Assembly: GCA_020851015.1 (NCBI GenBank)
Contig: JADZDN010000383.1
Coordinates: forward strand, 1-20,574
Source: Alphaproteobacteria bacterium
GTDB taxonomy: Bacteria; Pseudomonadota; Alphaproteobacteria; JAEULC01
Direction of reading: 5' to 3'
Length of the DNA stretch: 20,574 bases
A program made the position numbers and the translations under genes. Below the pieces are notes generated by a model. That model ran no database searches. It was not told the origin of the DNA and was given only the letters and a program-made list of their open reading frames with translations. This document shows positions 1-6,625 of this stretch, in pieces; the first letter of the stretch is position 1, and each line of letters opens with the position of its first letter.

Positions 1-1
1 C

Positions 2-286
2 GAGGCGCGCGTCGAGGCGCGGCGCGTCCTCTTGGCCCTGGCGGCGGCCCTGAAGAAGGACCGCGCCCTGCTGGACGACGCGGAGTACGGGGCCATCGAG
101 GCGGAGATCGGCCAGATCGAGACGGCGATCGCCGGCGAGGATCGCCACGCGATCCACGGGGCCGTCGAGCGGCTGGAGAAGCTGGTGACGCCCTTTGCCC
201 AGCGCCGCATGGACAAGGCGTTCGCCGATGCGCTGGCGGGCCGGAGCGTGGCCAGCCTTGCTGCGACGTTTGGCGACAAGGACTAG
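2..286 (+). CDS. hscA: Fe-S cluster assembly chaperone HscA, C-terminal fragment (5' end outside window)
   Basis: The reading frame is open from base 2 to the stop at 284-286 and gives the last 94 residues. HscA is the Hsp70-type chaperone that works with HscB to release Fe-S clusters from the scaffold IscU in the cytoplasm. Visible here is the helical lid of the substrate-binding domain, rich in Ala, Glu and Arg, with the segment FAQRRMDKAFADALAGRS near the end; this type of tail is typical of HscA. The fragment alone would be hard to tell from DnaK, but fdx and iscX follow directly, which is the usual ISC order. The catalytic ATPase domain lies outside the window. Its stop is 49 bases before fdx, so the genes are probably one operon. 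Confidence 0.88.
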   Translation, partial: EARVEARRVLLALAAALKKDRALLDDAEYGAIEAEIGQIETAIAGEDRHAIHGAVERLEKLVTPFAQRRMDKAFADALAGRSVASLAATFGDKD

Positions 287-335
287 CGGCGGGCGCATCG
301 CTAGGGTCGCCCGCGCTGCAAGGAGAGAAGTCTGA

Positions 336-674
336 ATGCCGAAGATGACGTTCATCGAACCGAATGGGACCAGGCACGAGGTCGACGCGCCCAAGGGCCT
401 GTCCGTCCTGGAGATCGCCCACAAGCACGGGATCGATCTGGAGGGCGCGTGCGAGGGGTCGCTCGCCTGCTCGACCTGCCACGTGATCGTGGATCCGGAG
501 TGGTACGACCTGCTGGCCGAGGCCACCGATGACGAGGAGGACATGCTCGACCTCGCCTTCGGGCTCACCCATACCTCGCGCCTGGGGTGCCAGATCATCA
601 TGACCGACGAGCTGGACGGGCTGACCGTCACCCTGCCGGCGGCGACGCGCAACATGATGGTCGACAAGGCGTGA
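336..674 (+). CDS. fdx: ISC-system [2Fe-2S] ferredoxin
   Basis: This 112-residue protein is an adrenodoxin-type ferredoxin that supplies electrons for Fe-S cluster assembly on IscU. The sequence shows the classical ligand pattern: [10 protein letters not shown] (residues about 39-48) gives three cysteines, and the fourth is in RLGCQII near residue 87. The acidic stretch [12 protein letters not shown] between the ligand clusters is the partner-interaction helix of this family. Length matches bacterial Fdx (about 110). A purine-rich site, AAGGAGAGAA, lies just before the ATG. It sits between hscA and iscX, the standard place for this gene. Confidence 0.96.
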   Translation: MPKMTFIEPNGTRHEVDAPKGLSVLEIAHKHGIDLEGACEGSLACSTCHVIVDPEWYDLLAEATDDEEDMLDLAFGLTHTSRLGCQIIMTDELDGLTVTLPAATRNMMVDKA

Positions 675-703
675 CACGGATCGCCGCGGGAGGCTGAACC
701 GCC

Positions 704-904
704 ATGGGCATGCGCTGGACCGACATCCACGACATCGCGATCCTGCTCGAGGAACGGCATCCCGAGGTCGACATCATGGGCATCCGCTTCACCGATCTGT
801 GGAAATGGGTGCAGGAACTGCCGGGGTTCGAGGACGACCCGAAGAAGTCGAACGAGAAGATCCTCGAGGCGATCCAGATGGCCTGGCTGGACGAGCGCGA
901 CTAG
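704..904 (+). CDS. iscX: Fe-S assembly protein IscX
   Basis: A 66-residue acidic protein with the IscX (YfhJ) signature: it begins MRWTDIHDIAILL, followed by the conserved FTDLW and ending EAIQMAWLDER. IscX binds the cysteine desulfurase IscS and iron, and modulates cluster assembly in the cytoplasm. Family length is about 65, so it is complete. GGGAGG lies about 10 bases upstream of the ATG. It is 29 bases after fdx, and its TAG overlaps the GTG of the next gene by one base, suggesting translational coupling. Confidence 0.96.
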   Translation: MGMRWTDIHDIAILLEERHPEVDIMGIRFTDLWKWVQELPGFEDDPKKSNEKILEAIQMAWLDERD

Positions 905-1596
905 TGGCGGGATTCCGGGATCCCGCGCCGGCGGGCAGCCGGTTCGACCGCTTGCGTGCGGCCAACCGCGACGCCTGGGACGCCTATGTCGCGCACGCAT
1001 TCGTCCGGCAGCTTGGCGCCGGCACGCTGCCGGAGCGCGCCTTCAGGTTCTACCTGATCCAGGACTACCTGTTCCTGATCCAGTTCGCCCGCGCCTACGC
1101 GCTCGCCGCCTACAAGAGCGACACGCTGGAGGACATGCGCCAGGCCGCGCGCTCGATGCGCATCATCGTCGACGACGAGATGAACCTGCACGTCAAGTTC
1201 TGCGCGGAATGGGGCCTTGGCCTCGACGACATGCTGAAGGTGCCCGAGGCGCCGCAATGCATGGCCTATACGCGCTTCGTGCTCGAGGCAGGGCATGCCG
1301 GCGACATCCTCGACCTACAGACGGCGCTGGCGCCCTGCGTGGTCGGCTATGCCGAGATCGCCAACCGGCTGATGGCCGATCCGGCCACCCGGCTCGCCGG
1401 CAATCCCTACCGCGCCTGGATCGAGGCCTATGCGGGGGCGGACTACCAGGGCGTGGCGGCCGCCGCCATCGCCCAGCTCGACCGGCTCTATGCCCGTCGG
1501 GCGGGCCCGGGACGCGATGCCTCCCTCGCGCAGCTGTTCGCCGCGGCCACAAGGCTCGAGGCCGATTTCTGGCAGATGGGCCTGGACGCGGCCTAG
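904..1596 (+). CDS. tenA: TenA family thiaminase II / aminopyrimidine aminohydrolase
   Basis: This 230-residue protein belongs to the TenA/PqqC superfamily. Characterised members hydrolyse aminopyrimidine breakdown products of thiamine (salvage) in the cytoplasm. From GTG 904 the family's active-site pattern is visible: Asp54 in LIQDYLFL, the nucleophile Cys145 with Tyr149 in APCVVGYAEI, and the C-terminal Glu219 in RLEADFW. The same frame is open upstream to 799, but that would run through iscX. GTG 904 gives the family length (220-235) and a one-base overlap with the iscX stop. Location at the tail of an ISC operon is unusual for a thiamine salvage enzyme. Substrate specificity cannot be read from the sequence. 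Confidence 0.9.
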   Translation: MAGFRDPAPAGSRFDRLRAANRDAWDAYVAHAFVRQLGAGTLPERAFRFYLIQDYLFLIQFARAYALAAYKSDTLEDMRQAARSMRIIVDDEMNLHVKFCAEWGLGLDDMLKVPEAPQCMAYTRFVLEAGHAGDILDLQTALAPCVVGYAEIANRLMADPATRLAGNPYRAWIEAYAGADYQGVAAAAIAQLDRLYARRAGPGRDASLAQLFAAATRLEADFWQMGLDAA

Positions 1597-3209
1597 CCGC
1601 GGACAAGCGTGGCCGGGGCGCGGCTCAAATCGTCCCGGCGCAGGCAAAGGCGCAGTTCCTCGACATCCAGCTCGCGCTCGATCCGGTGCAGCACGTCGTC
1701 GCCGATCACCTCGTCGCGGTGCAGCTTGATCAGGCGCCGCCGCGCGGCGCCCAGCGCGGTCATGTAGAAGCCGCGATAGAGCTGCTCGTCGCCTTCGGGC
1801 ACCAGCCCGCGCTCCGCCACCGGCTCCACGTCCCAGTCGTTGCCGATCCACCGCAGGTCGTGCTGCAGCCGGGCGGTCATGTCCTGGGTCAGCTTGCCGG
1901 CCTCGAAGTGGCGCTTCATCTCGTCCGCCGCCGCATAGGCGCTCTTCGCGCGCGCGATCTGCTCTTCCTTGTCCTGCCCGTCGTCGCGCCCGACCTTGAG
2001 CAGGCGCATCAGCGGCCCCAGCGTCAGGCCCTGTAGCACCAGCGTCACGAAGATCACGCCATAGGAAAAGAATATCACCTGGTCCCGGGCGGCGAACGCC
2101 ATGCCGTCCGCCGTGGCGAAGGGAAGCGCCAGGGCGGCGACCAGCGACACGATCCCGCGCATCCCCGACCAGGCCACCACGGCAAGGTCGCGCCACGAAC
2201 GATAGGGGCAGGCGATCCCGGCGCGTCGGGCCCACCAGATGTTCAGCGCGCCGCCGGCGAACACCCAAACCGCGCGGATCGCAATGGCGGAGAGCGCGAT
2301 CGCCGCGGCCTGCAGCAGCAGGATGCTCCAGGACGCGTCGGAAAGCCGGTGCAGCACCGGGGCCAGATGCACGCCCAGCAGGACGAAGACGACGGTGTTG
2401 ATCACGAAGACCAGCACGTCCCACACGGCGAAGGCCTGGATCCGCGTATAGGCCGTGAAGGTCTCCGGCCCCTGCCAGCCGCGGATCAGCCCGGCCGCCA
2501 CCGTCGCCAGTACCGCCGATCCGTCCACGCTTTCTGCCATCAGGTAGGCGGCGTAGGGCACGGACAGCGACACCGCGATCTCGGCCGTCGAATCGCCGAG
2601 GTAGCGCTGCACCCGCGTCGCGGCCCAGCCGATCGCCAGTCCCACCGCGATGCCGATCGGGCCGCCGGTGAGGAACGCCAGCCCCGCCTCCTGCAGCGAC
2701 ACACCGCCGGCGACGACGGCAAGCACGGCGAATTTGTAGAGCACCAGCGCCGCCGCGTCGTTCACCAGGCTTTCGCCCTCGATCACGGTGGCGACCTTCT
2801 TGCGCACCTTGACCCGGCGCATCACCGCCGTCGCCGCCACGGCATCCGGCGGCGAGACGATGGCGCCCAGCAGCAGCGCCGCGGCCCAGGACATCTCGGG
2901 CGCCACCAGCTTCGCCGTCGCGGCCACGGCCACTGCCGTGGCCAGCACCAGTCCGACCGCCAGCGTGGCGATGCCCTGCAGATTGCGCCGGAAATCGCGC
3001 CACGAGGTAAACAGCGCGGCGTGGTAGAGGATCGGCGGCAGGACCACGGTCAGCAGCAGCTCGGGGTTGATCGCGACCACCGGCAGGCCGGGCGTGCTGC
3101 CGATCAACAGGCCGCCGATCACCAGCGCGATCGGATAGGGAATCTGCAGCCGCCGGGCCGCCAGCCCGACCGCAAGGCCGCAAAGCACAAGTCCGAGGAT
3201 CAATCCCAT
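1593..3209 (-). CDS. CPA1-family Na+/H+ antiporter
   Basis: An inner-membrane protein of about 538 residues with roughly 12 hydrophobic segments in the first 400 residues, followed by a charged cytoplasmic tail of about 130 residues. It exchanges monovalent cations for protons. Family motifs are present: LPPILYHAALFT early on, AIVSPPDAVAATAV, and EGESLVNDAAALVL containing the Asn-Asp pair of the ion site in CPA1 exchangers. ATG 3209 is preferred because GGGA lies about 6 bases upstream and the first membrane span begins there. The ATG at 3236 would add nine residues but has GGCGGA pressed against the start. It is convergent with tenA; the two stop codons share the palindrome CTAG at 1593-1596. 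Ion specificity (Na+, K+) is not determined. Confidence 0.92.
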   Translation of the reverse strand: MGLILGLVLCGLAVGLAARRLQIPYPIALVIGGLLIGSTPGLPVVAINPELLLTVVLPPILYHAALFTSWRDFRRNLQGIATLAVGLVLATAVAVAATAKLVAPEMSWAAALLLGAIVSPPDAVAATAVMRRVKVRKKVATVIEGESLVNDAAALVLYKFAVLAVVAGGVSLQEAGLAFLTGGPIGIAVGLAIGWAATRVQRYLGDSTAEIAVSLSVPYAAYLMAESVDGSAVLATVAAGLIRGWQGPETFTAYTRIQAFAVWDVLVFVINTVVFVLLGVHLAPVLHRLSDASWSILLLQAAAIALSAIAIRAVWVFAGGALNIWWARRAGIACPYRSWRDLAVVAWSGMRGIVSLVAALALPFATADGMAFAARDQVIFFSYGVIFVTLVLQGLTLGPLMRLLKVGRDDGQDKEEQIARAKSAYAAADEMKRHFEAGKLTQDMTARLQHDLRWIGNDWDVEPVAERGLVPEGDEQLYRGFYMTALGAARRRLIKLHRDEVIGDDVLHRIERELDVEELRLCLRRDDLSRAPATLVRG

Positions 3210-3364
3210 CGACGTTCCCGGCGCCAAGCCGCCCATTCCGCCGGAACCGTCAACGCGCCGGCGCGATCGGCGTGCCGCCGACGGGCGTGAACCGCTTCAC
3301 AGCGTTAAATGAGGCACCGCCCTATTCTTGCCACATGGTCCAGACCCAACGAAGGGGGTGTGCC

Positions 3365-3535
3365 ATGACGAAGCCTCGAATGCTCCTGCTCGCCGGTGCC
3401 GCCGCCGCCACGATCGCCGCGGTCGCGGCCCAGCCCGCCACGCCGTCACTGCTGCCGTCGCGCGACAATCCCTACGCGGTCGGCCGGGTTATTGCCCAGG
3501 TGCCCGTCCTCGTCGATAGCGTCCGCCGGCGCTGA
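3365..3535 (+). CDS. Small putative exported peptide, 56 aa, function unknown
   Basis: A 56-codon frame with a strong ribosome binding site, GAAGGGGG at 3351-3358, six bases before ATG 3365. The N-terminus MTKPRMLLLAGAAAATIAAV looks like a Sec signal: a short positive stretch followed by an Ala/Leu core, with possible cleavage after VAA or nearby. The mature part would be only about 30-35 residues, containing NPYAVGRVIAQVPVLVD and ending in three arginines. I recognise no family. The frame extends upstream to 3272, but only the 3365 start has a ribosome binding site. It stops three bases before the end of the convergent dioxygenase gene. It could be a chance ORF, but the binding site and signal-like N-terminus argue for a real gene. 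Confidence 0.5.
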   Translation: MTKPRMLLLAGAAAATIAAVAAQPATPSLLPSRDNPYAVGRVIAQVPVLVDSVRRR

Positions 3536-3538
3536 AGC

Positions 3539-4546
3539 CTACTTGAACGTGGCGTTCAGCATGCCGAGCAGGTGTTCGCCGCCGGTGATCGGCTTGTGCT
3601 TGGGCGGGTTGCCTGGCCCCTGGCAGCTCGGCAGACATTCGATCACCGCGTCGAAGTCGGGATCGAAGAAGAACGGGATCGAATAGCGCTCCTTGCCCGA
3701 CCGGTTGATCACGCGATGCGGCGTGGCCTGGAAGCGTTCGTTGGTCCAGCGCGCCATCTGGTCGCCCAGATTGATGACATAGGCGCCGGGAATCGGGGGC
3801 GCCTCGATCCATTGCCCGGCCGAATTGCGGAGCTGAAGCCCGCCGACCTGGTCCTGCGCCAGGATCGTCAGGCAGCCATAGTCGCTGTGCGCGCCGCAGC
3901 CGATCTCGCGCTCGTCGATCATGCCCTTCTGCGGCGGGTAGTGCAGCAGGCGCAGATAGGCGAGGGGCTTCTTCGTCTTGTCGGCGAACCAGTTCTCGTC
4001 GAGGTCGAGCGACAGCGCCATGCCCCGCAGCAGGGTCTTGGCCAGGTCCTCCATCGCCGCGTAGTAAGCCAGGATCGAGTCGCGGAAACCCGGCAAGGCG
4101 TCCGGCCACTGGTTGGGGCCGTGGAGCGGCTTGCCCGCCCGCACATCGGGGTCGTCCGCGCCCAACTCGCGCATGATGTCGAATCCCTCCTTCAGGTCGC
4201 CCATCGCGGTCACGTCCGTCTTCTCTTCCTTCAGCGGAAAATAGCCGCGGTAGTTGGGCGATGCCTTCAGCGGGATCTTCATTTTCTCGGCCAAGGGCAA
4301 GGCGAAGAAACGCCTTGCCTCGGCGAAGGTGTGGGCCAGCAGCGCCGGCGGCACGCCATGGTTGGCGATGTAGATGAAGCCGACCTCCTCGCAGGCGCGT
4401 CCGATGGCCTGGGCGGTGCGCTGCTTCGCGGCCCGGTCGTCCGACCGCAACGGTCCCAGGTCGATCACCGGAACGCTGTCGAACGGGACGTGCTTCGCGC
4501 CGATGCCAACCGCCACCCGTTCCTTGAGCCCATATGCAACGGTCAT
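3539..4546 (-). CDS. Isopenicillin N synthase-like 2-oxoglutarate/Fe(II) dioxygenase
   Basis: A cytoplasmic 335-residue enzyme of the non-haem iron oxygenase family that includes isopenicillin N synthase and plant 2OG dioxygenases. The N-terminal DIOX_N part carries VPVIDLGPL (about 25-33) and EEVGFIYIANHGVP (about 53-66). The metal triad is visible: His220 and Asp222 in GAHSDYGCLTIL, and His277 in ATPHRVI. The co-substrate-binding R-x-S motif is Arg287/Ser289 in ERYSIPFFFDPD. Length matches the family (310-350). The substrate cannot be inferred; bacterial homologues of this type are mostly uncharacterised. It is divergent from the osmC-like gene across 202 bases, with a dyad at 4561-4582 just upstream of its start. 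Confidence 0.93.
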   Translation of the reverse strand: MTVAYGLKERVAVGIGAKHVPFDSVPVIDLGPLRSDDRAAKQRTAQAIGRACEEVGFIYIANHGVPPALLAHTFAEARRFFALPLAEKMKIPLKASPNYRGYFPLKEEKTDVTAMGDLKEGFDIMRELGADDPDVRAGKPLHGPNQWPDALPGFRDSILAYYAAMEDLAKTLLRGMALSLDLDENWFADKTKKPLAYLRLLHYPPQKGMIDEREIGCGAHSDYGCLTILAQDQVGGLQLRNSAGQWIEAPPIPGAYVINLGDQMARWTNERFQATPHRVINRSGKERYSIPFFFDPDFDAVIECLPSCQGPGNPPKHKPITGGEHLLGMLNATFK

Positions 4547-4560
4547 GGCCAGCCTCGCAA

Positions 4561-4582
4561 AATTGTTTGCCTACGAACAATT
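4561..4582. promoter_or_regulatory. Inverted repeat, candidate operator upstream of the dioxygenase gene
   Basis: Perfect 7-base arms AATTGTT (4561-4567) and AACAATT (4576-4582) are separated by 8 bases. The dyad starts 15 bases before the dioxygenase ATG on the minus strand, where it would overlap the leader or promoter. It is AT-rich within GC-rich DNA, so it stands out. A TATAGT hexamer lies nearby at 4616-4621 on the plus strand without a convincing -35. The size and symmetry suit a dimeric repressor such as a TetR-family protein, but no regulator gene is adjacent. Confidence 0.4.
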
Positions 4583-4748
4583 GAACCCAGCGAGCGGGCC
4601 GGCGTCAAGGGTGTGTATAGTGGCCCTGTGACGGGGCGGGACCATGATTGCCGGGTGGACCCGGATCGACCTGCCGCCGTTGGGACGTTGGTAAACCGCC
4701 TAGGCCGGGCCGGGCCGGCGTCAAACGACAGAAGATGGGGAGCGCGGA

Positions 4749-5255
4749 ATGGATGCCGACGAACTGCGCGCGCTGCAGGCGCCGCTGAAGAGCAAGTACC
4801 GCGAGAACCCGCATGCCGGGCTCGTGACCCTGCATGCCGAGGGCCTGCTGGACCAGGCCCAGCTCGCCTGCCGGGTCGAGACCAGCCGGGCGCTGGTCGA
4901 GGCGGGCTTGCACCCCGCCACCGGCGGCAACGGCTTCCAGGCTTGCTCCGGCGACATGCTGCTGGAGGCGCTGGTGGCCTGCGCCGGCGTGACCCTGAGC
5001 GCGGTGGCGACGGCGCTGGGCATCACCCTCAAGGGCGGGCGCGTGCTGGCCGAGGGCGACCTCGATTTCCGCGGCACGCTGGGGGTGGCCAAGGACGCGC
5101 CCGTGGGCTTCCGCGACATCCGCCTGCGCTTCGACGTGGATTGCGACGCGACCGGCGAGCAGCTCGAGACGCTCCTGAAGCTGACCGAGCGCTACTGCGT
5201 GGTCTACCAGACGCTGTCGCGGCCGCCGGCGATGACGCTGTCGCTCAACGATTGA
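4749..5255 (+). CDS. OsmC/Ohr family protein
   Basis: A 168-residue cytoplasmic protein of the OsmC superfamily, which holds thiol-dependent peroxidases acting on organic hydroperoxides. The family layout is visible: a beta-rich N-terminus, then SGDMLLEALVACAGVTL with Cys78 in the position of the peroxidatic cysteine at the start of the central helix, and a second cysteine, Cys150, in LTERYCVVYQTL in the position of the resolving cysteine. Both are retained, so peroxidase activity is plausible. It is closer to the general OsmC-like branch than to Ohr, since the VCP-type motif is absent. AGATGGGGAG precedes the ATG. It is divergent from the dioxygenase gene and 54 bases ahead of mnmA. Confidence 0.88.
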   Translation: MDADELRALQAPLKSKYRENPHAGLVTLHAEGLLDQAQLACRVETSRALVEAGLHPATGGNGFQACSGDMLLEALVACAGVTLSAVATALGITLKGGRVLAEGDLDFRGTLGVAKDAPVGFRDIRLRFDVDCDATGEQLETLLKLTERYCVVYQTLSRPPAMTLSLND

Positions 5256-5272
5256 CCATGCGCCGGGCCGCC

Positions 5273-5300
5273 TTGTAACGCCCGCGGTTCGGCCTATATT
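5273..5300 (+). promoter_or_regulatory. Probable mnmA promoter giving a near-leaderless transcript
   Basis: A TTGTAA box (5273-5278) and a TATATT box (5295-5300) are separated by 16 bases, close to sigma-70-type consensus. Transcription would start at about 5306-5308, only a few bases before the mnmA ATG at 5310. No ribosome binding site lies in that gap, so the mRNA is probably leaderless or nearly so. Confidence 0.55.
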
Positions 5301-5309
5301 CCCCGCGCC

Positions 5310-6473
5310 ATGAACTCCCTGGGCATCGACAAGCATCCGGGCGACACCCGCGTGGTGGTCGCCATGTCGGGCGGCGTGGACAGCGCCGTGACCGCGGCGC
5401 TGCTGGCCGGGCAGGGCTACGACGTCGTGGGGATCACGCTGCAGCTCTACGACCAGGCTATGGCCGCGCCGGTTCGCGCCAAGTCGTGCTGCGCCGGCCA
5501 GGATATCCAGGACGCGCGGCGGGCGGCAGGCAGGATCGGCATACCGCACTACGTGCTCGACTACGAAAACCGGTTCAAGGCGAGCGTGATCGACGATTTC
5601 GTCGACACCTACCTGGCCGGCGCGACGCCGGTGCCCTGCGTGCGCTGCAACCAGACGGTCAAGTTCCGCGACCTGCTGGCGACCGCGCGCGAGCTGGGCG
5701 CCGAAGCGCTGGCGACCGGGCACTACGTGCGGCGCGTCGCGGGCGAGCGCGGGCCGGAGCTGCACCGCGCCGCCGATCCCGCGCGCGACCAGAGCTATTT
5801 CCTGTTCGCCACGACGCGCGCGGAGCTCGACTTCCTGCGTTTTCCGCTGGGCGGCATGCGCAAGGACGAGACCCGCGCGCTGGCCAGGCGCTTCGCGCTC
5901 GATCTGGCGGAGAAGCCGGACAGCCAGGACATCTGCTTCGTGCCCGACGGCAACTACCAGCGCGTGATCGAGCGCCTGCGACCCGGCGCGGTCCAGCCGG
6001 GCGACATCGTGCATGTCGACGGCGCCGTGCTGGGACGCCATGCCGGCGTCGCGCATTTCACGGTGGGCCAGCGCCGCGGCCTGGCGCTCGACGGCAAGCC
6101 GCGCGACCAGGGCGAGCCGCTGTTCGTCGTCGCGATCGATGCCGCCCAGCGGCGCGTGGTGGTCGGGCCGCGGGCGGCGCTGGCGCGCGCGCGGGTCGTG
6201 GTCGGCGAGGTGAACTGGCTGGCCGACCCGCCGGCCGCCGGCACGGCCCTGCGCGCGTCGGTGAAATTGCGCTCGACGAGCGCGCCGCAGCCCGCGTCAA
6301 TCGCGGCGGCGGCGGACGGAATGGGCGCGGAGGTGACGCTCGACCACCCGGCCGAGGCCGCGGCGCCGGGCCAGGCCTGCGTCTTCTACGCCGGCGAGCG
6401 CGTGCTGGGCGGCGGCTGGATCCGCCGGGCCGAGGCCGGCAGCGGGGTTGCACCCAGCCAGGCGGCCGAATAA
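5310..6473 (+). CDS. mnmA: tRNA-specific 2-thiouridylase MnmA
   Basis: This 387-residue cytoplasmic enzyme activates U34 of tRNA-Lys, -Glu and -Gln with ATP and inserts sulfur to give 2-thiouridine. The PP-loop SGGVDS is at residues 20-25 in [13 protein letters not shown]. The catalytic cysteine of the CNQTVKF motif is Cys113 and the persulfide-carrying cysteine is Cys209 in [12 protein letters not shown], so both are present. [11 protein letters not shown] and the C-terminal beta-barrel region [10 protein letters not shown] are also typical. Length is at the upper end of the family (360-390), with a short Ala-rich tail. There is no Shine-Dalgarno sequence, and a promoter lies directly upstream. 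Confidence 0.97.
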   Translation: MNSLGIDKHPGDTRVVVAMSGGVDSAVTAALLAGQGYDVVGITLQLYDQAMAAPVRAKSCCAGQDIQDARRAAGRIGIPHYVLDYENRFKASVIDDFVDTYLAGATPVPCVRCNQTVKFRDLLATARELGAEALATGHYVRRVAGERGPELHRAADPARDQSYFLFATTRAELDFLRFPLGGMRKDETRALARRFALDLAEKPDSQDICFVPDGNYQRVIERLRPGAVQPGDIVHVDGAVLGRHAGVAHFTVGQRRGLALDGKPRDQGEPLFVVAIDAAQRRVVVGPRAALARARVVVGEVNWLADPPAAGTALRASVKLRSTSAPQPASIAAAADGMGAEVTLDHPAEAAAPGQACVFYAGERVLGGGWIRRAEAGSGVAPSQAAE

Positions 6474-6474
6474 C

Positions 6475-6510
6475 CCGGCCTGGGGCGCTTGGCCCGGGGC
6501 CGGTTTGCTT
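6475..6510 (+). terminator. GC-rich hairpin after mnmA, possible terminator
   Basis: Arms CCGGCC (6475-6480) and GGCCGG (6498-6503) can pair around a loop that is itself GC-rich. They are followed by TTTGCTT (6504-6510), a short imperfect T-run. It begins two bases after the mnmA stop. Because the T-run is weak, this is only a possible Rho-independent terminator. Confidence 0.4.
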
Positions 6511-6537
6511 GACAGGGCAGGGGCTTGGCCTTAAGCC
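6509..6537 (+). promoter_or_regulatory. Possible tRNA promoter
   Basis: A perfect -35 hexamer TTGACA lies at 6509-6514. The -10 position, 17 bases later (6532-6537), holds TAAGCC, a poor match. The placement, about 14 bases ahead of the tRNA 5' end, suits a stable-RNA promoter. The spacer also contains an imperfect inverted repeat (GCAGGGGCTT / AAGCCCTGC). Confidence 0.4.
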
Positions 6538-6550
6538 CTGCCGTCGCGTT

Positions 6551-6625
6551 GGCGGGGTAGCTCAGGGGTAGAGCAGGGGAATCATAATCCCTTGGTCGGG
6601 GGTTCAAATCCCTCCCCCGCTACCA
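6551..6625 (+). tRNA. tRNA with CAT anticodon, probably elongator tRNA-Met
   Basis: A 75-base cloverleaf with encoded CCA can be folded by eye. The acceptor is GGCGGGG with CCCCGCT, with a G1-T72 wobble. The D arm is GCTC/GAGC. The anticodon stem is GGGGA/TCCCT around the loop ATCATAA, giving anticodon CAT. The T arm is GGGGG-TTCAAAT-CCCTC, and A73 is followed by CCA. A CAT anticodon can be elongator Met or the lysidine-modified Ile2; initiator is unlikely because the anticodon stem lacks the three G-C pairs at its base. The overall form resembles alphaproteobacterial elongator Met. The 3' part overlaps the end of a recombinase remnant on the other strand, so the tRNA is the likely integration site of the element to its right. 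Confidence 0.95.

Noticed and set aside
1315..3183. A 622-codon frame on the minus strand within the antiporter region
   Set aside because: It is a shifted-frame shadow of the antiporter gene, rich in Arg/Gly/Ala; the other frame has clear membrane spans and CPA1 motifs.
2349..3290. A 313-codon plus-strand frame opposite the antiporter
   Set aside because: Arg/His/Gln-rich translation without any family motif, typical of antisense frames in GC-rich genes.
3572..5278. A 568-codon plus-strand frame across the dioxygenase and osmC-like genes
   Set aside because: It spans antisense of one gene and another frame of the next; no motif, Arg-rich composition.
4605..6056. A 483-codon minus-strand frame opposite osmC-like and mnmA
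   Set aside because: Antisense shadow of two clearly recognised genes; His/Arg/Gln-rich.
6551..6625. Initiator tRNA-fMet
   Set aside because: The anticodon stem ends in G-A/T-C type pairs and lacks the three consecutive G-C pairs next to the loop that mark initiators.
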